Shown: positions 11,016-20,279, counted from the first letter of the stretch. The stretch: DNA of 64,000 bases from Pedobacter aquae (GCF_008195825.1 NZ_CP043329.1:1984001-2048000); one strand, 5' to 3'. Notes: generated from the letters alone by a model not told the origin. Program-made: numbers and translations.

Positions 11016-11141
11016 ATGAAAACTAAAGAAACTACTAAAAGCACCACAAGCAAAGTAAAAAACTTGATTAAAAAATTTGATAAGCAATTAGCTGCTTTAT
11101 TGATGGAAGATATTAAATCATTAAAGTTAAAAACTGCCTAA
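11016..11141 (+). CDS. Small hypothetical protein (41 aa)
   Basis: Short ORF beginning MKTKETTKSTTSKVKN and ending LMEDIKSLKLKTA. It is Lys/Thr-rich at the start, followed by a likely amphipathic helix (LIKKFDKQLAALLMEDI). The ATG lies in a typical AT-rich leader and the ORF fills the space before tRNA-Ala. I do not recognise a family. It could be a real small protein or chance; the codon use looks like its neighbours. Confidence 0.45.
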   Translation: MKTKETTKSTTSKVKNLIKKFDKQLAALLMEDIKSLKLKTA

Positions 11142-11239
11142 GCCAGCCTCATGAGCTTCCGTTTGTAATAATTTCATAATTATTAGAGCCTGTATTGTAA
11201 ATACTCTTAAGTTTTTACATATTTGCTCACCTTAAAAAC

Positions 11240-11313
11240 GGGGGTTTAGCTCATTTGGCTAGAGCGCTTGCCTGGCAGGCAAGAGGTGACCGGTTCGAAT
11301 CCGGTAATCTCCA
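11240..11313 (+). tRNA. tRNA-Ala (anticodon GGC)
   Basis: 74-nt cloverleaf. Acceptor GGGGGTT pairs with AATCTCC and includes the alanine identity pair G3:U70. D arm AGCTCATTTGGCTAGAGC; anticodon stem CTTGC/GCAAG with loop CTGGCAG giving anticodon GGC (11274-11276); T arm CCGG-TTCGAAT-CCGG. The 3' CCA is not encoded. Confidence 0.95.
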
Positions 11314-11323
11314 CAACTTATTA

Positions 11324-11362
11324 AAATCCTCTTTAAGAAAATTAAAGAGGATTTTTCTTTTT
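11324..11362 (+). terminator. Terminator after tRNA-Ala
   Basis: Inverted repeat AATCCTCTTTAA / TTAAAGAGGATT with a short GAAAA-type loop, followed by TTTTTCTTTTT. It starts about ten bases after the tRNA. Confidence 0.85.
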
Positions 11363-11423
11363 AGAGCTTTTCACAAGAAACCATTGTATTTCAATCTTAT
11401 TGTAAAAAGAGATATATAACTAT

Positions 11424-11456
11424 TAACAGGGTACTCACAGGGTACTAACAGGGTCA
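11424..11456. repeat. Three tandem 11-bp repeats
   Basis: TAACAGGGTAC, TCACAGGGTAC and TAACAGGGTCA follow one another directly, about 110 bases past tRNA-Ala. An inverted relative (CTCCCTGTTAGA) occurs at 11491-11502. The rest of 11363-11546 holds nothing I can identify. Confidence 0.75.
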
Positions 11457-11546
11457 TTACCCGTTAATAACAAGTAAATTTACGAGTAAGCTCCCTGTTA
11501 GATTCTTGTTATATTCCTATAAGTTCTGAATGTATCACTCTTTAAA

Positions 11547-11714
11547 TTACTGACCTCGCTTACGCTGATTATCTTTATTAGAAGTTTGATCAGACCGCTG
11601 TCCACCTGCATTGCTGATACCTATTTTCTTTTTGTCTTCTTTTAAAGAATTAAAATTTCTGTCGGCAGTAGATTTACCTTGTAAACTTCCTGCACCTTTA
11701 CTTTTGTCTTTCAT
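11547..11714 (-). CDS. Small basic hypothetical protein (55 aa)
   Basis: Starts MKDKSKGAGSLQGKSTADRN, then FNSLKEDKKKIGISNAGG, and ends DNQRKRGQ. It is highly charged, Lys/Arg/Ser/Gly/Asn-rich, likely disordered, with no membrane segment. It resembles short conserved Bacteroidota hypotheticals, but I assign no function. ATG at 11714. Confidence 0.65.
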   Translation of the reverse strand: MKDKSKGAGSLQGKSTADRNFNSLKEDKKKIGISNAGGQRSDQTSNKDNQRKRGQ

Positions 11715-11824
11715 ATGGTATTGTTTAGGATATGTTTAACAAAGGATAGACCAATATTAAATCTCATAAAAATAAATGGCATATAGTTTGCGAACTTTTA
11801 TTTCGGGAAAATGGACCCGATATT

Positions 11825-11983
11825 ATGAAAACATTATTGAATATTCTTGCAATGCTGTTTGTATTGGGATGGGGCTTAGGAGTATTTGTTTTTACTGCCG
11901 GTATATTGATTCATATTTTATTAGTATTAGGCGTATTCACGATGATTATTAATTTGTTAAGCGAAGAAGAATCTACAGGATAA
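11825..11983 (+). CDS. lmo0937-type small membrane protein (52 aa)
   Basis: MKTLLNILAMLFVLGWGLGV followed by FVFTAGILIHILLVLGVFTM and a short polar tail (SEEESTG). The two hydrophobic helices with the G-x-HILLV-type second helix match the lmo0937/DUF5670 family of small stress-associated membrane proteins. Function unknown. Confidence 0.75.
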   Translation: MKTLLNILAMLFVLGWGLGVFVFTAGILIHILLVLGVFTMIINLLSEEESTG

Positions 11984-12000
11984 AATAAATATACATCTAT

Positions 12001-12333
12001 ATGGAAAACGCAAGCCAACATCGAAAAGATTTTGACACTATGGTTGAAGCTTTAAATGATTTAAATGCCAGAGGATATTCTGGAAATTTAAAGCTTAGAG
12101 CCGATTTTTTAGAAGAAACAGAAAAGCAATTGATTTTATATCCAGAAAACTTTAAAGTGGTAGAGTCTTACCGTTTTGAAGGCATTACAGACCCTGCAGA
12201 TAATGCTGTGGTTTATGCTATAGAATCTATTGAAGGAGATTTTAAAGGCGTATTGGTAAATGCTTATGGCGCTTACGCTGATGACGCCTCTTCTGAATTA
12301 ATCAAAAAACTGGAAATAGAACATCAGCATTAA
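12001..12333 (+). CDS. Conserved Bacteroidota hypothetical (110 aa)
   Basis: Soluble 110-residue protein: helix DTMVEALNDLNARGYSG, then YRFEGITDPADNAVVYAIES and GVLVNAYGAYAD. This family is often labelled 'phosphoribosylpyrophosphate synthetase' in databases, but it is far too short and has no PRPP-binding loop, so I would not transfer that name. It lies 17 bases after the lmo0937-type gene and is followed by a strong terminator. Confidence 0.8.
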   Translation: MENASQHRKDFDTMVEALNDLNARGYSGNLKLRADFLEETEKQLILYPENFKVVESYRFEGITDPADNAVVYAIESIEGDFKGVLVNAYGAYADDASSELIKKLEIEHQH

Positions 12334-12348
12334 TATTTTTTTGAAACA

Positions 12349-12386
12349 AAAAAGGGATAGTTTTCAATAAAGACTATCCCTTTTTC
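12349..12386. terminator. Bidirectional terminator
   Basis: A perfect 13-bp stem, AAAAAGGGATAGT (12349-12361) with its complement at 12373-12385 and an 11-base loop, lies between the convergent genes ending at 12333 and 12402. Confidence 0.85.
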
Positions 12387-12401
12387 TATATAAGCTACAA
12401 C

Positions 12402-13481
12402 TTAGACAGCAACAGGATAATCTGTAAACCCTTTTTCGTCTGGAGTATAAAGTGTATTGAAATCTGGCTGTGCTAAAGCAAGGTTTTGTTGTAAGCGTTC
12501 TACCAAATCTGGGTTTGAAATAAAAGGTTTGCCAAACGCAATTAAATCTGCTTTTCCATCTTGCAAATCTTGAATAGCTCTTTCTAAATCATAAGCTCCG
12601 CACCAAATTAAAGTACCTTTAAAATTTGCTCTTATGGTTGCTCTTAAATCTGCCGGAACTAAATCTAACCCATTTGCAGAATGATCTAAAAGGTGTAAAT
12701 AAGCAACACCTAAATCATTTAATTTCTGCGATAGATAATCATAAGTTTCGGTTACTTCATTGTAAGCAGGTATATCATTAAAACCGCTAAACGGAGAAAA
12801 TCTTACCCCTACTTTTTCTTTACCGATAGCTGCAATTGTTTGCGCTGCAATCTCCAATAAAAATTTACTTCTATTTACTACCGAGCCACCATATTCATCT
12901 GTACGGTTGTTTACAACTCCGTTAATAAATTGTTCAATCAAATAACCATTAGCAGCATGAAGTTCTACGCCATCAAAACCTGCCTCTACAGCTAATTTTG
13001 CGGCGTTTACATATTCCTGAATGGTTGCTTTAACTTCTTCTGTAGTTAATGCATGTGGCTGAGTGTGTGGCTTCATCCCTTCAGCATCTGTCCACATATC
13101 ACCTGCAGCGGTAATGTTAGACGGACCAACAACTCTAGCTCCTTTAGGAAGATTTACTTCGTGTGAAACTCTACCTGTATGCATCAGTTGTATAAATATT
13201 TTAGCGCCTTTTGCATGTACAGCATCTGTAACTTTATGCCAACCCGCTACTTGTTGCTGATTGAAAATACCAGGAATTCTGGCATAACCTAAACCATTAG
13301 GTGACGGGGAAGTACCTTCTGTGATGATTAATCCTGCTCCTGCTCTTTGCTGGTAATAAGTTACCATTAAATCGTTAGGAATGTTATTTATAGCTCTAGA
13401 ACGAGTCATTGGAGCCATAACAGCTCTATTTTGTAAGGTAAGTTGACCTAAATTATAAGTCTGAAATAAGTGATTGCTCAT
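12402..13481 (-). CDS. Alkene reductase, Old Yellow Enzyme family
   Basis: 359-residue FMN-dependent TIM-barrel oxidoreductase (NemA/XenB-like) reducing activated C=C bonds or nitro compounds with NAD(P)H. Visible: NRAVMAPMTRSRA, the GVELHAANGYLIEQF active-site segment with the usual H-x-x-N pair, NRTDEYGGSVVNRSKFLLE, and GKPFISNPDLVERL. The length is normal. A TGTTTAAACA palindrome 13 bases upstream of the ATG (13494-13503) is shared with the yceI promoter region and suggests common repressor control. Confidence 0.9.
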   Translation of the reverse strand: MSNHLFQTYNLGQLTLQNRAVMAPMTRSRAINNIPNDLMVTYYQQRAGAGLIITEGTSPSPNGLGYARIPGIFNQQQVAGWHKVTDAVHAKGAKIFIQLMHTGRVSHEVNLPKGARVVGPSNITAAGDMWTDAEGMKPHTQPHALTTEEVKATIQEYVNAAKLAVEAGFDGVELHAANGYLIEQFINGVVNNRTDEYGGSVVNRSKFLLEIAAQTIAAIGKEKVGVRFSPFSGFNDIPAYNEVTETYDYLSQKLNDLGVAYLHLLDHSANGLDLVPADLRATIRANFKGTLIWCGAYDLERAIQDLQDGKADLIAFGKPFISNPDLVERLQQNLALAQPDFNTLYTPDEKGFTDYPVAV

Positions 13482-13492
13482 ATTGTAATTAC

Positions 13493-13508
13493 ATGTTTAA
13501 ACAAACAT
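13493..13508. promoter_or_regulatory. Palindromic operator candidate before alkene reductase
   Basis: ATGTTTAAACAAACAT contains the perfect palindrome TGTTTAAACA (13494-13503). The same core occurs as ATGTTTAAACAT at 50846-50857 before yceI. It lies about 12 bases upstream of the start codon. Confidence 0.5.
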
Positions 13509-13570
13509 ATTACAAATATCATTCCCACGTGTCATGAAAGAAACAGTTATTCGTCAGTAAAAAGTAAGTC

Positions 13571-14677
13571 TTACCTATTCAAATACTCATAAATAAGCTT
13601 TGCGGTTTTCTCAGAAGCGCCTGGCAAACCCATTTTATCTGCTAGTAGCTGATATTGCTGTAATTGAAGTACTCGTTTCTCTCCTTCTAAAAGGGGTTTT
13701 AGCTCTTTCAAAATTTGCGCTGCATTACAATCTTCCTGAATTAATTCTTTAACCACCTCTTTATCCATAATTAAATTCACTAAAGAGATAAATCTGATTT
13801 TTACAAGCATCCTAGCAATAGTAATACTTATTTTTCCGCCTTTATACAAAACAACTTCTGGTACTTTAAATAAAGCGGTCTCTAAGGTTGCCGTTCCGGA
13901 AGTTACCAAAGCAGCATGTGCATGGTGCAACAAATCATAAGTAGCACCAAAAACAACAGGAATATTCCTTCCGTTTAAAAATGAATCGTAATGTTCTTGA
14001 TTAAAACTAGGCGCTCCGGCAATTACAAATTGATAATCAGGCAGTTTATCGGCTACAGCCAACATATCTGGCAATAAGTATTGTAGTTCTTGTTTTCTGC
14101 TTCCGGGTAAAAGTGCGATGATTTTCTTATCACCTAATTTATAAGAAGCCAAGAAATCATCCTGAGGTGTAAAGGCGGCAATGGCATCTAATAAAGGATT
14201 GCCCACGTAATCAACCTCCATACCCCATTCTTTATAAAAATCAACTTCGAAAGGTAAAATGCAAAACATTTTATCTACTACCTTTTTAATTTTGAGTACA
14301 CGTTTTTGGTTCCATGCCCAAACTTTAGGAGAGATATAATAATACACTTTGATGTTGTGCTTCTTAGCAAAATCGGCAATTTTTAAGTTAAAGCCAGGGA
14401 AATCAACCAGAATCAAAACATCGGGCTGGTAAGCTAATACATCCTGTTTACAGAAACTAATGTTTTTAAGAACAGCTCTTAAATTCATAAGTACTTCTAG
14501 GAAGCCCATAAAAGCCATATCTGCATAGTGCTTTACCAAAGTTCCACCTTGTGCCTGCATTAAATCGCCACCAAAAAACCTAAACTCTGCCTCAGCGTCT
14601 AAATTTTTAAGCGCTTTCATGAGGTTTGCACCATGTAAATCTCCGGAAGCTTCGCCAGCTACAATGTAATATCTCAT
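13571..14677 (-). CDS. lpxB: Lipid-A-disaccharide synthase
   Basis: 368-residue GT19 glycosyltransferase joining UDP-2,3-diacylglucosamine and lipid X to form lipid A disaccharide at the inner membrane. Typical: MRYYIVAGEASGDLHGANLM at the start, VLILVDFPGFNLKIA, YYISPKVWAWNQKRV, LLPGSRKQEL and TSGTATLETAL. It ends close to YLNR. It lies downstream of surE and the small membrane gene on the same strand, a gene order familiar in Bacteroidota. Confidence 0.94.
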   Translation of the reverse strand: MRYYIVAGEASGDLHGANLMKALKNLDAEAEFRFFGGDLMQAQGGTLVKHYADMAFMGFLEVLMNLRAVLKNISFCKQDVLAYQPDVLILVDFPGFNLKIADFAKKHNIKVYYYISPKVWAWNQKRVLKIKKVVDKMFCILPFEVDFYKEWGMEVDYVGNPLLDAIAAFTPQDDFLASYKLGDKKIIALLPGSRKQELQYLLPDMLAVADKLPDYQFVIAGAPSFNQEHYDSFLNGRNIPVVFGATYDLLHHAHAALVTSGTATLETALFKVPEVVLYKGGKISITIARMLVKIRFISLVNLIMDKEVVKELIQEDCNAAQILKELKPLLEGEKRVLQLQQYQLLADKMGLPGASEKTAKLIYEYLNR

Positions 14678-14686
14678 GAATAATAT

Positions 14687-14947
14687 TTAAAGATTGTATT
14701 TGTAAAAAAAGAAAATGATAGCGCAAATGAAAGATGCAGAAATAATACCTCTTACTGTTTGCTCGTATTCGTCTTTATATACAAACTTTATAAGAACCAG
14801 ATTTAAAGCTACACAACCTACGTATAACAAATCGTCTTTTGCTAATACAATTAAGTTTCTTTTCAAAACTTGCACCAGCAAAAAGGCTATACCAGGTACT
14901 ACAAGACCCAGTGCTAAGCCTAACCAAACATTATCTTTCTTAAACAT
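14687..14947 (-). CDS. Small membrane protein between surE and lpxB
   Basis: 86 residues with about three hydrophobic segments (WLGLALGLVVPGIAFLLVQV, DLLYVGCVALNLVLIKFVY, IISASFICAIIFFFYKY). Its start overlaps the end of surE by eight bases and it ends nine bases before lpxB, so it is co-transcribed. Function unknown. The ATG at 14947 is the natural start. Confidence 0.75.
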   Translation of the reverse strand: MFKKDNVWLGLALGLVVPGIAFLLVQVLKRNLIVLAKDDLLYVGCVALNLVLIKFVYKDEYEQTVRGIISASFICAIIFFFYKYNL

Positions 14948-15713
14948 TAAAATCCCATGTATTTAAGGTAGAAATTGCATGATGAGCTGTCATATCAAAC
15001 TGAACGGGTACAACAGAAACAAAACCATTGTTTAAAGCCCAAACATCAGAGTCTTCACCGTGGTCATGAGATTGGAAAACACCTGTTAACCAATAATAAC
15101 TTCTTTTATAAGGGTCTTGTCTTTCATCAAAATCCTCTGCCCATTTAGCATTTGCTTGTCGGCATATTTTTATACCCTTCAATTGCTGCCCAGCCGGGAA
15201 ATTAACATTTAATAAAACACCTGGCTGTAAGCCATTTTTAAGTACTTGTAAGCAAATCTCTTTGATGTATTTTTTACAATGTTCAAAATTGGCATCCCAT
15301 GTGTAATCATCTAAAGAGAAACCAATTGAAGGAATACTTTCTATAGCGCCTTCAACAGCTGCAGACATGGTACCAGAATATAAAACATTAATAGAATTAT
15401 TAAGACCATGGTTAATTCCTGAAACACAGATATCGGGCTTTTTACCTTTAAAAATTTTGGTTACCGCTAGTTTTACACAGTCTACAGGTGTACCAGAACA
15501 TTTATACATCTCTACCCCTTCGTATAAACTAACCTTATCCATTCTTAAAGGTTTACCAATAGTGATGGCATGGCCCATACCCGATTGCGGACTATCAGGA
15601 GCAACTACGGTTACCTCTCCTAACTCTTTCATCACTTCAATTAAAGCCTTAATTCCTGGAGCTGTTATACCATCATCATTAACTACCAGTATTTTATATT
15701 TTTTAGTACTCAT
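14940..15713 (-). CDS. surE: 5'/3'-nucleotidase SurE
   Basis: 257 residues. Metal-dependent nucleotidase acting on nucleoside monophosphates and polyphosphate. The diagnostic N-terminus VVNDDGITAPGIKAL (metal-binding DD), SPQSGMGHAIT, CSGTPVDCVKLA, and SGINHGLNNSINVLYSGTM with the metal-ligand Asn are all present. First gene of the surE-membrane protein-lpxB run; divergent from the ClC gene, with 37 bases between starts. Confidence 0.93.
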   Translation of the reverse strand: MSTKKYKILVVNDDGITAPGIKALIEVMKELGEVTVVAPDSPQSGMGHAITIGKPLRMDKVSLYEGVEMYKCSGTPVDCVKLAVTKIFKGKKPDICVSGINHGLNNSINVLYSGTMSAAVEGAIESIPSIGFSLDDYTWDANFEHCKKYIKEICLQVLKNGLQPGVLLNVNFPAGQQLKGIKICRQANAKWAEDFDERQDPYKRSYYWLTGVFQSHDHGEDSDVWALNNGFVSVVPVQFDMTAHHAISTLNTWDFNV

Positions 15714-15750
15714 CTGTATTATTCTCTTTATTAATTAACCTTGAAAACGC

Positions 15751-17535
15751 ATGCCTAAAAACACACCAAGTATCACAAAGTTAAGAAAGCTAAGGGTAAA
15801 ACTAAGAAAGATTGTAAGTCGGCAAAAAAACAAGAACATAACCGTTATCTTATTAAGTGCCTTAGTAGGTTTAATAGTTGGTTTAGCGGCTATTTTAATT
15901 AAACAGATAATTTATGCGGTAGAAAATTATGCGGTAAGTTTCTTTCCGGGTTATTTATTTTTTGTTTTGCCCATGATAGGCTTATTGCTGGTAACTTTTT
16001 TAAACGGCAATATTTTCAAGAAATTGGTAGCTTTTAAAGGGATGCAGCATGTTATACAAGCTATAGAAAACCATCAATCTTTTATCAATATCAGGCTAAT
16101 ATATGCCAAGTTTGTTACAGCAGGTATTACCATTGGTTTTGGAGGAAGCTCTGGCATGGAGGCCGCAATTGTTACTTCTGGGGCATCTATTGGCTCTAAT
16201 TTAGGGAAATCATTAGGCTTAAATTATCAACTTAGAACTTTATTAATAGGATGCGGAACGGCATCTGGTATTTCTGCCATGTATAATGCCCCTATTGGCG
16301 GGTTTTTATTTGCCTTAGAAGTGATATTACCTGAATTCACCCCTGCTTTACTCATTCCTTTACTGATAGCATCGGCCACAGGAAAAATTTTATTTGAGAT
16401 GATTATGGGGGAAAACCTCCGTTTTGACGCTCATGTGGAGGCCTTTTCTTATGAAAGCTTACCCTATGTAGTTTTAATAGGTTTTGTTGGTGCTTTTACA
16501 GCGATGTATATGATTAAAACTTATGGTTTCTGTTATAAAATACTCTCTAGGTTAAATAATCCTTATTTAATGGCTTTAATAGGTGGTGGACTTTTAGGTT
16601 GTTTGATTTATATTTTCCCTGCTTTGTATGGCGAGGGCTATGTAAGCATCAATCGTTTACTACACGGACAAGAAACTGAGGTTTGGAAAAATTCCATCTT
16701 CCAAAATTTAAATATTCCTTTTCAGGGATTATTGATTTTATTGGTATTGCTATTACTACGGCCGCTTAGCACTGGCCTGAGTTTGAGCGCAGGTGGCGAA
16801 GGAGGTTATTTTGCACCATCTCTAGTGGCAGGCGGTATAAGTGGATATTTACTTTATAAGGTAATCATCGCGGTAAGCGGACCTCATCTAGATTTAGAAG
16901 GCAATACTTTTATATTTTTAGGGATGGCTGCCACTTTTGCATGTGTTATGCGGGCACCCGTAACGGCTATTTTCCTCATTGCTGATACCACCCAAAGCTA
17001 TGCGATAATAGTCCCTTTAATGATAGCAACAACTATAGCTTACACTTTTAAGAATTATATTGATGCACACCATCCGCTTACAAAAGATAGCCATGGACCA
17101 TTGCAAATGGAGAAATTTATCCTTAACCAGATTAATTTGCGTGATATTATAGACCCTGTGGATACTTTTGTGTACACCAACTATACACTACGTAAAATAA
17201 TTGAACACTTTTCTAATCATGACCATGCGATTATACCAGTTTTAAACAGCCAAAATGAGGTTGTTGGAATTATTGAACTAAAAAAAGTACGAGAATTAAT
17301 GAAAAATTTTGAGCAATACGATAGTATTGTTGCTGAACAATTATTAGAAAAAGATTTTCTCCAAATAGAATACGCACAACTTAGAAATGAATTGATTAGC
17401 GCACCAGAATTAATAAAGCGAAACCACGTATTAGTGAAAAGAAAAGAAAATACCATAGGTTATGTCTCTAAATACAAGGTTTTGAATATGTATAACCAGT
17501 ATTTAAACCACCCAGACCGCTTATTTGTAAAATAA
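15751..17535 (+). CDS. ClC family chloride channel/transporter with CBS domains
   Basis: 594 residues. ClC membrane core with about 10-12 helices (residues ~25-440); GFGGSSGMEAAIVTSGA corresponds to the anion-selectivity loop and GGEGGYFAPSLVAGG to the later filter motif. In many exchangers the first motif is GREGP; here it is SSGMEA, so exchanger versus channel behaviour is uncertain. Two CBS-like segments follow (about 450-590), presumably regulatory. Inner membrane. Confidence 0.88.
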   Translation: MPKNTPSITKLRKLRVKLRKIVSRQKNKNITVILLSALVGLIVGLAAILIKQIIYAVENYAVSFFPGYLFFVLPMIGLLLVTFLNGNIFKKLVAFKGMQHVIQAIENHQSFINIRLIYAKFVTAGITIGFGGSSGMEAAIVTSGASIGSNLGKSLGLNYQLRTLLIGCGTASGISAMYNAPIGGFLFALEVILPEFTPALLIPLLIASATGKILFEMIMGENLRFDAHVEAFSYESLPYVVLIGFVGAFTAMYMIKTYGFCYKILSRLNNPYLMALIGGGLLGCLIYIFPALYGEGYVSINRLLHGQETEVWKNSIFQNLNIPFQGLLILLVLLLLRPLSTGLSLSAGGEGGYFAPSLVAGGISGYLLYKVIIAVSGPHLDLEGNTFIFLGMAATFACVMRAPVTAIFLIADTTQSYAIIVPLMIATTIAYTFKNYIDAHHPLTKDSHGPLQMEKFILNQINLRDIIDPVDTFVYTNYTLRKIIEHFSNHDHAIIPVLNSQNEVVGIIELKKVRELMKNFEQYDSIVAEQLLEKDFLQIEYAQLRNELISAPELIKRNHVLVKRKENTIGYVSKYKVLNMYNQYLNHPDRLFVK

Positions 17536-17549
17536 GCATTAAAAAGAAA

Positions 17550-17580
17550 AAGGAGACATGGGCATGTCTCCTTAATCTTT
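17550..17580 (+). terminator. Hairpin after the ClC gene
   Basis: Perfect AAGGAGACATG / CATGTCTCCTT inverted repeat (17550-17573), 15 bases after the stop. The T-run is weak (AATCTTT), so termination efficiency is uncertain. Confidence 0.6.
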
Positions 17581-17714
17581 ACTAAACCTAAACCTAAACG
17601 TATGAATAATCTTTCGATCAGAGAAGATTACATTTGATATTTATCAAAGTGCATACCAAAATTTTATAATAAGTGTAACAAAAAAGCAGCTTATGATTAG
17701 CTTATCCTTAATAT

Positions 17715-17900
17715 TTACAAACTTCTTAACCAATTAATCACTTCGTCTCTGGTTTTACCTGTTTTGTTCTGTATTTTTCCAAGCATTTCATCTTCTTGGC
17801 CTTCTTGGTAAGTTAAATCATCATCGGTTAAATCGGCATAAGCCTGTTTTACTTTACCTTTAATTTCATTCCACTTACCTTTTAATTCTAAATTGTCCAT
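17715..17900 (-). CDS. CsbD family stress protein
   Basis: 61 residues: [20 protein letters not shown], then [20 protein letters not shown]. This is the standard CsbD-like layout of a small soluble protein usually induced by general stress; molecular role unknown. Single gene, ATG at 17900. Confidence 0.88.
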   Translation of the reverse strand: MDNLELKGKWNEIKGKVKQAYADLTDDDLTYQEGQEDEMLGKIQNKTGKTRDEVINWLRSL

Positions 17901-17964
17901 GATGTTTTTCTTTTAGGGTGAATAAATATTTATATCATTCACCCAAGCATCATGCCACTAGAAG

Positions 17965-19875
17965 CTAAGATAATCTGCCGTTTTTAATCTCATCTACTAC
18001 CGCTGGGTCTAATAAAGTTGAGGTATCTCCTAAGCTATTTACCTCTCCCTCAGCAATTTTTCTTAAAATTCTTCTCATGATTTTCCCAGATCTAGTTTTA
18101 GGTAAACCACTTACAAATTGTATTTTATCTGGCTTAGCAATAGCACCAATAATACGACTAACCGTCATAGAGATATCTTTTCTGGTTAGTTCATCGTCAT
18201 CTGTTTCTCTAGAAAGTATTACATAAGCGTAAATACCTTGTCCTTTAATATCATGCGGATAACCTACCACGGCAGACTCTACCACATCAGAGAACATATT
18301 GATAGCGTTTTCTACTTCTGCGGTTCCAATTCTATGTCCAGATACATTAATAACATCATCTACCCTGCCGGTAATGCGGTAATAACCATCTTCATCTCGC
18401 ATACAACCATCGCCAGTAAAGTATAAATTCTCATACGTAGCAAAGTAGTTTACACGGCAACGCTCGTGGTCTCCGTAGGTTGTTCTTAGCATTCCCGGCC
18501 ACGGAAATTTGATACATAAATTACCAGAAACGCCATTTCCTATAATTTCTTCGCCCTTTTCATCAACTAAAATAGGTTGTATGCCCGGTAATGGTAAAGT
18601 GGCAAAGCAAGGTTTTACGGGTGTAACATTGGCTAAAGGAGATATTAAAATACCACCAGTTTCTGTTTGCCACCATGTATCCACAATAGGACAATTCTTT
18701 TTACCAATATGCTCATGATACCAATTCCATGCTTCTTCATTGATAGGCTCTCCCACAGAACCTAAAACTCTTAAAGAGCTTAAATCTTTATCTTTCACGA
18801 AATCTAAACCAAACTGCATTAAAGAGCGGATTGCCGTAGGCGCTGTGTATAAGATATTTACTTTATATTCTGCAACAATATCCCAAAATCTACCAGCATC
18901 TGGCCAAGTTGGCACTCCTTCAAACAATAAACTTGTGGCACCCATAGCTAATGGTCCATAAACGATATAGGTGTGTCCAGTAATCCATCCAATATCTGCT
19001 GTACAGAAATAAACTTCTTCTGGCTGGTACTGAAAAACGTTTTGGAAACTGTAACCAGCATAAACCATGTAGCCTCCGCAAGTATGCACTACGCCTTTAG
19101 GTTTCCCGGTTGAACCGGATGTGTACAAAATAAACAAGGGGTCTTCTGCATCCATTTCTTCTGCAGGGCAATTTAGCATTCCCAAAGTTTCCACTTTTTT
19201 AATTTCATCTTCCCACCAAACATCACGACCTTTTATCATGGATATTGGTGTTCTGCTACGGGTAAGCACAATAACTCTTTTAACAGATGGGCATTGCACC
19301 AAAGCATCATCCATCACATTTTTTAAGGGCACTTCTTTGGTACCACGGTAAGAACCATCGGCAGTAATAACCATGCTACAATTAGCATCTTGTATTCTAT
19401 CTGCAATAGATTGGGCAGAAAAACCACCAAATACTACCGAGTGTATAGCCCCAATTCTGGCACAAGCTAATACCGCAACTGCCAATTCTGGCACCATAGG
19501 CATGTAAATACAAATTCTATCGCCTTTTTTAGCACCGTTGTTTTTTAAAACATTGGCAAACAAACATACTTTTTGGTGTAATTGCTTGTAGGTAAAAGCT
19601 CGGTGATGCTCCTCGGGGTCGTTTGGTTCCCAAATTAGAGCAGGCTGGTCGCCTTTATCTGCTAAATGCCTATCTAAGCAGTTTTCTGTAATGTTTAATT
19701 TTCCTCCAACAAACCAATTGATATCAGGCTCTTTAAAGTTCCAGTCTAACACTTTGTTCCACTTCTTTTTCCAAACGAAGCTGCTTGCAACAGTATCCCA
19801 AAATTGCTCTGGCTGCTCAACACTGTGTTGATAAACTTTCTGATAATCTTCAAACGACTTGATGCTTAAATCCAT
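17965..19875 (-). CDS. acs: Acetyl-CoA synthetase
   Basis: 636-residue AMP-forming acetate:CoA ligase. ATP/AMP loop LYTSGSTGKPKGVVHT, DTWWQTETGG, YFTGDGCMRDEDGYYRITGR, and the C-terminal PKTRSGKIMRRILR with the catalytic lysine that is acetylated in homologues. Length is normal. It ends the run symporter-kinase, receiver, acs (nine bases after the receiver gene), implying acetate or propionate sensing, uptake and activation in one unit. Confidence 0.95.
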   Translation of the reverse strand: MDLSIKSFEDYQKVYQHSVEQPEQFWDTVASSFVWKKKWNKVLDWNFKEPDINWFVGGKLNITENCLDRHLADKGDQPALIWEPNDPEEHHRAFTYKQLHQKVCLFANVLKNNGAKKGDRICIYMPMVPELAVAVLACARIGAIHSVVFGGFSAQSIADRIQDANCSMVITADGSYRGTKEVPLKNVMDDALVQCPSVKRVIVLTRSRTPISMIKGRDVWWEDEIKKVETLGMLNCPAEEMDAEDPLFILYTSGSTGKPKGVVHTCGGYMVYAGYSFQNVFQYQPEEVYFCTADIGWITGHTYIVYGPLAMGATSLLFEGVPTWPDAGRFWDIVAEYKVNILYTAPTAIRSLMQFGLDFVKDKDLSSLRVLGSVGEPINEEAWNWYHEHIGKKNCPIVDTWWQTETGGILISPLANVTPVKPCFATLPLPGIQPILVDEKGEEIIGNGVSGNLCIKFPWPGMLRTTYGDHERCRVNYFATYENLYFTGDGCMRDEDGYYRITGRVDDVINVSGHRIGTAEVENAINMFSDVVESAVVGYPHDIKGQGIYAYVILSRETDDDELTRKDISMTVSRIIGAIAKPDKIQFVSGLPKTRSGKIMRRILRKIAEGEVNSLGDTSTLLDPAVVDEIKNGRLS

Positions 19876-19883
19876 TTTTCTCT

Positions 19884-20279
19884 TTATTTTATTGTTTTAT
19901 AATCTTCCTTATTTAATGCTGTTATTTTCTCTATCAAACGGCGGGTAGAGAAAGGTTTTATGATAAACAAATCTGCTCCTTTACTATACGCCAATTTAAT
20001 ATCCTCATCTTTACTTTTTGCCGAAATAAAAATCACTTTTATATGTTTGTAAACTTCGCTTTGCTTCACAAAATCACAAACTTCGTAACCGTTAACATCG
20101 GGCATCATAATATCCAGTAATATTAATTCTGGTTCATGCTGTTTTATCTTCACTATAGCTTCTGTACCGCTTAAAGCAATAAAAACTTCGTAGCCTACTT
20201 TTCTTAATAAAAACTCTACAGACATCACTATGGCTGGGTCATCATCAACAATTAAAACTTTTCTAGCTATACTCATCAT
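19884..20279 (-). CDS. Stand-alone response-regulator receiver
   Basis: 131 residues, receiver domain only: acidic pocket VDDDP, phosphorylatable D56 in LILLDIMMPDVNGYEV, a Ser in FISAKSKDEDI at the Thr/Ser switch position, and Lys in FIIKPF. No DNA-binding output domain, unlike the LuxR-type CrbR partner known in proteobacterial systems. It overlaps the kinase stop by four bases (ATGA) and precedes acs. It may act through protein contacts or pass phosphate to another regulator. Confidence 0.88.
   Translation of the reverse strand: MMSIARKVLIVDDDPAIVMSVEFLLRKVGYEVFIALSGTEAIVKIKQHEPELILLDIMMPDVNGYEVCDFVKQSEVYKHIKVIFISAKSKDEDIKLAYSKGADLFIIKPFSTRRLIEKITALNKEDYKTIK

Noticed and set aside
11240-11502. 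Integrated element at tRNA-Ala
   Set aside because: No integrase and no duplicated tRNA 3' end nearby.
12001-12333. Phosphoribosylpyrophosphate synthetase name
   Set aside because: At 110 residues and without a PRPP-binding motif the database label is not credible.
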